Notes under the pieces: model-generated
What the model was told of the DNA's origin: nothing
The model's input: the letters and a program-made list of their open reading frames with translations, nothing else
The model's database searches: none
Shown: positions 1 through 4,799 of the stretch, piece by piece
Position numbering within the stretch: the first letter of the stretch is position 1
Layout: each line of letters opens with the position of its first letter
Translations under genes and position numbers: made by a program
Source: Marinobacter sp. HL-58
GTDB taxonomy: Bacteria > Pseudomonadota > Gammaproteobacteria > Pseudomonadales > Oleiphilaceae
Assembly: GCF_001314605.1 (NCBI RefSeq)
Contig: NZ_LIHP01000017.1
Coordinates: forward strand, 1 to 64,000
Direction of reading: 5' to 3'
DNA length: 64,000 nt

Positions 1-97
1 AAAGGGTTGAATCAAGTCACTGAATCGCCGTGGTACGTGATCCGTATGCCCGGTGATGTGGGAGGAGAGGCACCGTGAGGGGCCTCCCTATCCCGAT
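1..97 (+). mobile_element. 3' end of a group II intron (domains V and VI)
   Basis: Only the tail of the intron is in the window. Positions 24-57 form a 34-nt domain V hairpin: ATCGCCG (24-30) pairs with CGGTGAT (51-57), and an upper TACG/CGTA stem closes a small loop. A CGC catalytic triad can be placed at 26-28. Domain VI follows at about 59-94, with GGGAGG-type and CCTCCC-type arms and a likely branch-point A at 90. The intron would end with the AY dinucleotide at 96-97. The reverse transcriptase/maturase must lie left of the window. Group II introns are known to enter integron arrays, which fits the context, but I see no attC core at this junction. Confidence 0.75.
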
Positions 98-117
98 TAC
101 ACCTCCCTGATCCGGTC

Positions 118-146
118 TTGAGTTTTGTACGGCATCGCCGTATATT
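118..146 (+). promoter_or_regulatory. higBA promoter with internal palindromic operator
   Basis: The -35 TTGAGT (118-123) and -10 TATATT (141-146) are separated by 17 bp. The spacer and the first two -10 bases hold a palindrome, TACGGC-ATC-GCCGTA (128-142). Its placement would block RNA polymerase, as expected for autorepression by the HigA antitoxin. The predicted start falls at about 152-154, at the toxin ATG, so the mRNA may be leaderless. Confidence 0.7.
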
Positions 147-152
147 CTTGTG

Positions 153-464
153 ATGCTATTCATCGAAACGTCAACGTTCACCAAGTTATTGCCGAACTAC
201 CTCACGGATGAGGAATATCGTGGGCTTCAAACCTACCTTCTACAGAAGCCGGATGCGGGAGATCTGATCAAAGGTTCGGGTGGTGTTCGTAAAGTTCGAT
301 GGGCACCGGCGGGTTCGGGAAAGAGCGGTGGTATCAGAGCTATTTATTACTGGAAGAAGTCTGACCACGAGATATGGATGCTCACGCTGTACAGTAAATC
401 AGAGCGCGCCAGCATTCCTGGCCATACGCTCAAGCAGATAGCGGAGGCAATCAAAAATGGGTGA
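153..464 (+). CDS. higB: HigB-type (RelE superfamily) toxin
   Basis: This 103-aa protein matches the HigB-2/RelE-like toxins in length and layout: an N-terminal TFTKLLP segment, a central GGVRKVRW strand, a SGGIRAIYYW strand, and a C-terminal LYSKSER-HTLKQIAEAI helix. Family members are ribosome-dependent mRNA endonucleases that cleave translated mRNA. The toxin comes before its antitoxin, which is the usual HigBA order. The ATG at 153 is chosen because it sits at the predicted transcription start; an in-frame GTG at 150 is the alternative. No Shine-Dalgarno is seen. Activity is inferred from family only. Confidence 0.85.
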   Translation: MLFIETSTFTKLLPNYLTDEEYRGLQTYLLQKPDAGDLIKGSGGVRKVRWAPAGSGKSGGIRAIYYWKKSDHEIWMLTLYSKSERASIPGHTLKQIAEAIKNG

Positions 465-744
465 CAGGAACCTAGGGGCAGAGATTCTTGATGGCATCAA
501 TGAAATCAAGCAGTTCAAAAAGGGCAAATTGGCTCTACGAACCCATGAGCTATCAGAGCCCTCACCGCCTAAAGTGATCAGGCTGAAGTTGAACATGTCG
601 CAATCTGCGTTTGCCGGTCTCATGGGAGTGAGCGTGCGAACTCTTCAGGATTGGGAGCAGGGGCGCAGGGAGCCACAGGGTCCAGCGGTCGCTCTTTTGC
701 GCATTGCTGAACAACACCCCGAAGTTTTTAATCAACTTCACTGA
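457..744 (+). CDS. higA: HigA-type antitoxin, XRE helix-turn-helix
   Basis: This 95-aa protein has a C-terminal XRE helix-turn-helix (about residues 47-78; motif MSQSAFAGLMGVSVRTLQ, then DWEQGRREPQ) and an N-terminal segment that would wrap the toxin. It overlaps the end of higB by 8 nt, so the two are translationally coupled. HigA proteins neutralise HigB and repress their own promoter; the palindrome at 128-142 is the probable binding site. Confidence 0.87.
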   Translation: MGDRNLGAEILDGINEIKQFKKGKLALRTHELSEPSPPKVIRLKLNMSQSAFAGLMGVSVRTLQDWEQGRREPQGPAVALLRIAEQHPEVFNQLH

Positions 745-754
745 GCAAGGTGAG

Positions 755-832
755 GTGTAACCAAGCCATGCACCGGATGCCAAACCCTCCGCTTCGCTGC
801 GGTTTTGTCACCGGTGATGGCGGGCGTTAGGG
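755..832 (+). other. attC site 1 (integron recombination site)
   Basis: A GTGTAAC core (755-761) and a GTTAGGG core (826-832) bound an imperfect palindrome of 78 nt. CACCGGATG near the left and CACCGGTGATGG near the right pair only partly, and the centre is CCGCTTCGCTGCGG. This layout is diagnostic for attC. It closes the higBA cassette. Confidence 0.82.
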
Positions 833-874
833 CTTCCTGCGAGGCTTCTTCCAGTATCCTTACCGTTCGCACTG

Positions 875-1111
875 TTACTGGCCTAACCTCGCTCGCATCT
901 TTGTCCGGAATTCTTCACGGCTGAGCAGTGTAGCCTTACCGCTTTCGACCTTGGCTACGCGCCGAATAATTTCATCATTCCAGGCCTGCTCAACAGAGTC
1001 GTCACGGGGGCCGTCTAGGCTCATTATGAGCTCTCGAGCCAACGCAGCACGTTCCGACTCGGAGAGAGTCGAAATCTGAGAGCGTAGGTGATTTAATGTT
1101 TCGGTAGTCAT
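875..1111 (-). CDS. orphan RelB-like antitoxin (putative addiction module component family)
   Basis: This 78-aa protein resembles the small 'addiction module component' antitoxins. It has an N-terminal helix with the ISTLSESERAALARELI pattern, then D-rich and SLDGP segments, and an EQAWNDEIIRRVAKVESGKA stretch. The start is backed by GGAGG about 5 nt upstream. Its usual partner is a RelE/ParE-like toxin directly downstream, but none is present between the flanking attC sites. It is therefore an unpaired antitoxin cassette read against the array. It could act as an anti-addiction gene or be a remnant. Confidence 0.75.
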   Translation of the reverse strand: MTTETLNHLRSQISTLSESERAALARELIMSLDGPRDDSVEQAWNDEIIRRVAKVESGKATLLSREEFRTKMRARLGQ

Positions 1112-1158
1112 GGTGCCTCCGCGAGTGGCAATGCAACTATGCTATCCCGATTCAAAGG

Positions 1159-1243
1159 CCCTAACAAGGCCAGCCACGGCGACGGCTACTCCATTGCGGC
1201 TTCGCCTCCATTCCGCAGCCGCGCGTGCTGAGCGGCGTTATGC
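1159..1243 (+). other. attC site 2
   Basis: CCCTAAC (1159-1165) and GTTATGC (1237-1243) cores bound an 85-nt imperfect palindrome with a GCGGCTTCGCC-type centre. It closes the orphan-antitoxin cassette. Confidence 0.82.
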
Positions 1244-1255
1244 AGAGCGTTCGTC

Positions 1256-1283
1256 TTGACGTACGTACCTATAGGCGTACACT
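1256..1283 (+). promoter_or_regulatory. yefM-yoeB promoter with palindromic operator
   Basis: TTGACG (1256-1261) and TACACT (1278-1283) are 16 bp apart. The region between them is a near-palindrome centred on CTATAG (1270-1275) with GTAC repeats on both sides, overlapping both promoter boxes. YefM-type antitoxins bind GTAC-containing palindromes, so this is the likely autorepression site. Confidence 0.68.
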
Positions 1284-1315
1284 TGGTTAAAAGATAAACA
1301 CGCAAGAGGTGCGTC

Positions 1316-1558
1316 ATGACCGGAATCACAGCAACTGAGGCGCGCAGCAACCTATATCGGTTGATCGACGAAACCGCCGAGTCTCACCAACCAATCGTTA
1401 TCATGGGGAAGCGGAACAAAGCGGTTTTGGTGTCCGAGGAAGACTGGTCTGCAATTCAGGAAACACTTTACCTGCTTTCCGTGCCAGGTATGCGAGAGTC
1501 TATTCGCGAGGGGATGGATACCCCCGTGAAGGAATGCGATGAGGAGCTGGACTGGTGA
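1316..1558 (+). CDS. yefM: YefM/Phd-type antitoxin
   Basis: This 80-aa protein has the Phd/YefM N-terminal fold signature (TATEARSNLYRLIDE, then PIVIMGKRNKAVLVSEEDW) and an acidic C-terminal tail, PVKECDEELDW, that would bind and inhibit the toxin. A purine-rich CAAGAGGTG precedes the ATG. Family members repress their own operon together with YoeB. It overlaps the next gene by 4 nt. Confidence 0.88.
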   Translation: MTGITATEARSNLYRLIDETAESHQPIVIMGKRNKAVLVSEEDWSAIQETLYLLSVPGMRESIREGMDTPVKECDEELDW

Positions 1559-1818
1559 CATGGAAGTTGGTTTACACCAAGCAAGCCCAGAAAGATGCAA
1601 AAAAGCTGGCCTCCAGCGGTCTCAAACCAAAAGCCCAGGAATTGTTGGCGCTTATAGCAGAAGATCCATACCGCAAGCCCCCTCCGTTTGAGAAGCTCAT
1701 AGGGGATCTTGCTGGTGCCTATTCACGCCGTATCAATATTCAGCATCGGCTGGTCTACCAAGTGCTCGAGGAAGAGCGTGTGGTGAAAGTCCTCAGGCTC
1801 TGGAGCCACTACGAATAA
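1555..1818 (+). CDS. yoeB: YoeB-type toxin, ribosome-dependent mRNA interferase
   Basis: This 87-aa protein matches Txe/YoeB: it starts TWKLVYTKQAQKDAKKL and has PPPFEKLIGDLAGAYSRRIN and HRLVYQV. The C-terminus LRLWSHYE carries the conserved catalytic His-Tyr pair. YoeB cleaves mRNA in the ribosomal A site. The start is GTG at 1555, overlapping the yefM stop codon, which fits coupled translation. The stop lies directly before attC site 3. Confidence 0.9.
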   Translation: MTWKLVYTKQAQKDAKKLASSGLKPKAQELLALIAEDPYRKPPPFEKLIGDLAGAYSRRINIQHRLVYQVLEEERVVKVLRLWSHYE

Positions 1819-1819
1819 T

Positions 1820-1896
1820 GCATAACCAGCCGCTGTTGCCGGCAATTTTTCCACCGCTTCGCGGCTCCAAAATTGCCGCAAAGCTCGGCGTTATGC
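1820..1896 (+). other. attC site 3
   Basis: GCATAAC (1820-1826) and GTTATGC (1890-1896) bound a 77-nt palindrome. GCCGGCAATTTT on the left pairs with AAAATTGCCGC on the right, around a CCGCTTCGCGG centre. It is the cleanest attC in the window. It begins one base after the yoeB stop codon. Confidence 0.87.
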
Positions 1897-1916
1897 ACAG
1901 GGAGAGATCGAGCACG

Positions 1917-2450
1917 GTGCAATTGTTTGAAACAGAGAGGTTGGTTGCAAGGAAGTTATTCCATCAGGACGTTCCGGTGCTCACGGCAATGCTCAGTGAT
2001 CCGGAAGTTATGAAGTTTTCGGTTCGCGAAGTTTGCGATGAAGAAGCTATCCGGAAATTTGTTGATTGGTGCCTTGGGTGCTACGCCACTCATGGAATCG
2101 GGCCATGGGCATTCTGCGAGAAAGACTCAGGGGATTTTATCGGCTTCTGTGGCGTTGGGCCGGAGTTGGTTGGTGATGTTGAAGAAGTCAATCTAGGTTA
2201 TCGCATGGCGCGCAGATTCTGGCATCAGGGGTTTGCGACAGAAGCTGTCAAAGGTGTCCTCCAGTATGCTTTCGGTCAAAAGCTCTGCGAGTCGGTAGTT
2301 GCTATCATCGAGCCGGAGCATACATCATCCGTTAGGGTGACGGAGAAGGTAGGGTTTGGAGACTACAAACTTCAAGAATTCCATAACCGACCGGTGCGGG
2401 TGTATCGAATGACGTGCGAAGACTGGGCATTGCATAACAAATTGTTGTAG
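1917..2450 (+). CDS. GNAT N-acetyltransferase (RimJ/RimL-like)
   Basis: This 177-aa protein has the layout of RimJ/RimL GNATs: LFETERLVARKL at the start, PWAFCEKDSGDFIGFCG (core strands), LGYRMARRFWHQGFATEAVKG (acetyl-CoA loop and helix) and NxxSxRVxEKxGF-like HTSSVRVTEKVGFGDY near the end. The GTG at 1917 is chosen because AGGGAG lies about 12 nt upstream. Earlier in-frame starts (1893, 1818) lie in or before the attC site and would add non-homologous residues. The acceptor is unknown; relatives act on proteins, polyamines or drugs. The stop codon lies inside attC site 4. Confidence 0.85.
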   Translation: MQLFETERLVARKLFHQDVPVLTAMLSDPEVMKFSVREVCDEEAIRKFVDWCLGCYATHGIGPWAFCEKDSGDFIGFCGVGPELVGDVEEVNLGYRMARRFWHQGFATEAVKGVLQYAFGQKLCESVVAIIEPEHTSSVRVTEKVGFGDYKLQEFHNRPVRVYRMTCEDWALHNKLL

Positions 2451-2525
2451 TGCGTTCCGGGCCTGGCGGCCCTACACCAGACGCCTACTGCGCTCCGTTG
2501 CCGCCCATTACCACTGGCGTTAAAT
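2432..2525 (+). other. attC site 4
   Basis: GCATAAC (2432-2438) and GTTAAAT (2519-2525) bound a 94-nt imperfect palindrome. The upstream GNAT stop codon (2448-2450) is inside it, and the TTA at 2520-2522 is also the stop codon of ccdB on the opposite strand. Confidence 0.77.
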
Positions 2526-2837
2526 GCCGGTGATAGCTAAGTCCAGAGCCCCAACAATCTGGTCTCTGAAATGTGAGAGGGAACCAATGGGGCTCTTGAG
2601 GTGTTTTTCGGGCACGGAGGAAATTTGCGGAGTTAACAGCAACAACTCCTGATCCGCAAAGCTGATTTCCGGAGTGAGCCCTTGCATGGCTTCGCCACCG
2701 AAGGCAGAACGTTTGCCCAAAGGGATAACTATGCGAGTTGCCAAATCGTTCAGGAGGCTGCTCTGAATATCCACAAGGTAAGGGTAGTGAGCCTTGCTGA
2801 CTTTGCTCGGGTTGGGGTATACATCGAACTTTGCCAT
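2520..2837 (-). CDS. ccdB: CcdB-type toxin, DNA gyrase poison
   Basis: This 105-aa protein has the usual CcdB length (~100 aa) and landmarks: AKFDVYPNPSK at the start, YPYLVDIQSSLL, LATRIVIPL, and a C-terminal segment (SHFRDQIVGALDLAITGI) equivalent to the gyrase-binding tail. CcdB traps the GyrA-DNA complex. The start at 2837 overlaps the ccdA stop by 1 nt (TGATG). The TAA stop is provided by the core of attC site 4. The gene is antiparallel to the array. Confidence 0.9.
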   Translation of the reverse strand: MAKFDVYPNPSKVSKAHYPYLVDIQSSLLNDLATRIVIPLGKRSAFGGEAMQGLTPEISFADQELLLLTPQISSVPEKHLKSPIGSLSHFRDQIVGALDLAITGI

Positions 2838-3082
2838 CAGAACTCCCTGAATTCGTCGCCGAAGCATCCATGTTGTTCGACGAAATCGTTGTAACTTTTT
2901 ATCGCAGCGCGATTTTCTTCAACCCATTGTGCGGCTTCGCGTTTCGAAAGCTCGTCTTTTAGAGCTCGTTCCAGGGTGGCAGACAAATTAATGTTCAGTT
3001 CCCGGGTCTTACGCAGCAGATCGCTGTTGATTGAGAGGTTCGTTGCTTTTTTGGGGGCGGCTGAATTATAGAGTTCGGCCAT
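2837..3082 (-). CDS. ccdA: CcdA-type antitoxin
   Basis: This 81-aa protein has an N-terminal ribbon-helix-helix DNA-binding part (KKATNLSINSDLLRKTRELN) and a C-terminal toxin-binding tail (WVEENRAAIKSYNDFVEQHG) shared with CcdA. GGAGG lies about 7 nt upstream of the ATG. It is the first gene of a two-gene operon with ccdB and probably represses the promoter at 3118-3146. Confidence 0.9.
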   Translation of the reverse strand: MAELYNSAAPKKATNLSINSDLLRKTRELNINLSATLERALKDELSKREAAQWVEENRAAIKSYNDFVEQHGCFGDEFREF

Positions 3083-3117
3083 GAGGGCCTCCGATAAAAT
3101 CTAGAATACATAGCTTG

Positions 3118-3146
3118 ATCGTATGCGCATTGCCATGCGCATGCAA
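3118..3146 (-). promoter_or_regulatory. ccdAB promoter with palindromic operator
   Basis: Read on the minus strand, TTGCAT (3146-3141) and TACGAT (3123-3118) are exactly 17 bp apart. The spacer is a palindrome, TGCGCAT-4-ATGCGCA (3124-3141), well placed for repression by the CcdA ribbon-helix-helix domain. Confidence 0.7.
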
Positions 3147-3147
3147 G

Positions 3148-3219
3148 CATTTACCCAATGGCTGTTGTCGGACGCGCCTGCGCTGGCGCTTCGGCACGCC
3201 GCAAAGCCAGGGCTTTAGC
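3148..3219 (+). other. degenerate attC site 5
   Basis: This lies at the expected spot between two cassettes and has a GCGCTGGCGCTTCGGC-type centre with partly complementary flanks. However, the outer cores are poor (TTTACCC and CTTTAGC instead of YAAC and GTTRR). It is probably a decayed or inefficient attC. Confidence 0.5.
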
Positions 3220-3224
3220 TGTGA

Positions 3225-3259
3225 TTGCCTCACCTGAAAAGTGATACTATAGTGTCACT
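3225..3259 (+). promoter_or_regulatory. promoter and operator of the Phd/ParE-type cassette
   Basis: TTGCCT (3225-3230) and TATAGT (3248-3253) are 17 bp apart. A palindrome, AGTGATAC-TATA-GTGTCACT (3240-3259), covers the -10 box, so the antitoxin likely represses by blocking promoter access. Confidence 0.68.
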
Positions 3260-3283
3260 ATCAATTTGGATCAGGGTGAGCCC

Positions 3284-3541
3284 ATGAAAGTTGAGCTTGT
3301 TACAAACCTTAAGCGCCAAGCCACAAAAATCTTGGCAGATCTGCATCTGTCCAAAGAGCCGGTACTGATCACTGAACATGGCCAGCCATCCGCTTATCTT
3401 GTTGATGTACAGGATTACGAGTTCATGCAGCGCCGGCTTGAGCTGCTTGAGGAGCTCTCACGAGGAGAGCGTGCTGTACTTGAGGGAAGAACGTACAGCC
3501 AAAGTGAGGCCAGGGAGAAAATGAGTAAATGGCTGAAGTAA
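3284..3541 (+). CDS. Phd/YefM-family antitoxin
   Basis: This 85-aa protein starts MKVELVTNLKRQATKILADL and has EPVLITEHGQPSAYLVDVQDYE, the core of Phd/YefM antitoxins. It has a charged C-terminal tail (SEAREKMSKWLK) for toxin contact. The ATG at 3284 is preferred over the in-frame start at 3266 because CAGGGTGAG sits just upstream. It overlaps the toxin gene by 13 nt. Confidence 0.87.
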   Translation: MKVELVTNLKRQATKILADLHLSKEPVLITEHGQPSAYLVDVQDYEFMQRRLELLEELSRGERAVLEGRTYSQSEAREKMSKWLK

Positions 3542-3831
3542 TCTGGACTGAGCCGGCTCTTCAAGAATTAAACGCAATCGCAGAGTACATTGCTCTGGAC
3601 AATCCTGACGCTGCAAGCCGGCTGGTAGAAGAAGTTTTCGATAAAACCGACCGTTTGGAAGATTTTCCCCAATCTGGGCGCATTCCTCCAGAGCTCCCTA
3701 ATTCGGTGTACAGGGAGGTGGTGGTTCCACCGTGTCGCATTTTTTATCGTGAGGATGAGAAACGGGTTCTCCTCCTCTATGTCATGCGAGAAGAGCGGCA
3801 GCTTCGTGCGTACATGCTTGGGAACAGCTAA
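3529..3831 (+). CDS. ParE/RelE-superfamily toxin
   Basis: This 100-aa protein has the family layout: WTEPALQELNAIAEYIALDNPDAA (helical hairpin), FPQSGRIPPELPN, YREVVVPPCRIFYR (core strands) and a C-terminal MREERQLRAYML. These features favour ParE (gyrase inhibitor) over RelE, but target assignment from sequence is uncertain. It is translationally coupled to the antitoxin. Its stop codon overlaps the left core of attC site 6. Confidence 0.85.
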   Translation: MAEVIWTEPALQELNAIAEYIALDNPDAASRLVEEVFDKTDRLEDFPQSGRIPPELPNSVYREVVVPPCRIFYREDEKRVLLLYVMREERQLRAYMLGNS

Positions 3832-3903
3832 CCAGGCGCGTCACCCGGATGCCCTTGTCTGCGCTTCGCTACGTCAAGGTCACCGGTGCGCTCTGCGTTA
3901 GCA
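3826..3903 (+). other. attC site 6
   Basis: AGCTAAC (3826-3832) and GTTAGCA (3897-3903) bound a 78-nt palindrome. Its TGCGCTTCGCTACG-type centre and CACCCGGATG/CACCGGTG arms closely resemble attC site 1. Confidence 0.84.
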
Positions 3904-3959
3904 AGATGCCAATATCCACCCGTGTCACCATTGAATGACACGTGAACGAGAGGTTTCCT

Positions 3960-4706
3960 GTGAAAACAATAGGTTTGATCGGAGGAATGAGCTGGGAGTC
4001 TACTCAGACTTATTACCGGATGATAAACCAGAAAGTGAGAAACCAGCTTGGCGGGCTTCATTCGGCAAAACTTGTTCTTTACAGCGTGGATTTCGCCGAG
4101 ATTGAGGCGTTGCAGCACCAGGGTGATTGGCAGGCAACGGCGGAAATACTTGGTTCAGCGGGCCGGGCGCTTGAATCAGCAGGCGCAGAATTTCTGGTTC
4201 TCTGTACAAACACGATGCATAAAGTCGCTTCCCGGATTGAAGAGGCAGTAAGCATCCCTCTTCTTCATATAGCAGACGCTACGGCCAGTGTGCTGGAAAA
4301 GGATGGGGTAACCTGTGTGGGCCTTCTGGGAACAAGGTTTACCATGGAGCAAGAGTTTTATATTGATCGTCTCCGGGGCCATGGTGTTCAGGTTGTCGTG
4401 CCAGATGCGGCCCAAAGAGAGTGTGTTCATTCTGTGATCTACACGGAGTTGTGCCGGGGTGTCGTTGAATCTGATTCAAAAACCGCATATCTGGATATCG
4501 TCGCATCATTGTCTGAACGCGGTGCTCAGGGAGTCATCCTAGGGTGTACGGAGATAGGGCTTCTGATCCAGGGCACGGATACACAGGTCCAGCTTTACGA
4601 CACGACAGAAATACATGCCGACCAGGCAGTTCAGTTTGCCTTGGGCAGGCGTGCTGGCGGCAGCCGCAGTAGCAGCAGGACTTCCCCGAAATTGTCGAAG
4701 GGTTGA
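3960..4706 (+). CDS. aspartate/glutamate racemase family protein
   Basis: This 248-aa protein belongs to the Asp/Glu racemase fold, close to YgeA/RacX-type broad amino-acid racemases. The N-terminus is KTIGLIGGMSWEST, and the two catalytic cysteines are visible at about Cys82 (LVLCTNTMH) and Cys196 (GVILGCTEIG). The GTG at 3960 is chosen because GAGAGG lies 6 nt upstream; a GTG at 3942 is possible. The last ~20 residues are a Ser/Arg/Lys-rich tail unlike the family, so the 3' end may have been altered at the array boundary. It is either the last cassette or the first chromosomal gene. Substrate unknown. Confidence 0.83.
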   Translation: MKTIGLIGGMSWESTQTYYRMINQKVRNQLGGLHSAKLVLYSVDFAEIEALQHQGDWQATAEILGSAGRALESAGAEFLVLCTNTMHKVASRIEEAVSIPLLHIADATASVLEKDGVTCVGLLGTRFTMEQEFYIDRLRGHGVQVVVPDAAQRECVHSVIYTELCRGVVESDSKTAYLDIVASLSERGAQGVILGCTEIGLLIQGTDTQVQLYDTTEIHADQAVQFALGRRAGGSRSSSRTSPKLSKG

Positions 4707-4799
4707 TGCCACATACCAAGACGAAGGGCGGTAAAAACTGGATAATGGCGAGCATTCAGGGCCGCAGCGCGCCAAATTCTCCAATCCGGATACTTCGTC

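Larger units (their letters stand above)
98..4706 (+). mobile_element. distal part of a chromosomal integron cassette array
   Basis: Short genes alternate with imperfect palindromes of 72-94 nt. These palindromes start with an R''-like YAAC core and end with an R'-like GTTA core and carry a CTTCG-type centre. That is the attC layout. Six sites are seen, all in + orientation, so attI and the integrase gene should lie to the left of the window. Cassette content is typical of sedentary integrons: four toxin-antitoxin pairs, one orphan antitoxin and a GNAT. The genes at 875-1111 and 2520-3082 run against the array. The right boundary is uncertain because the last gene (racemase family) has no visible attC after it. 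Confidence 0.82.
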
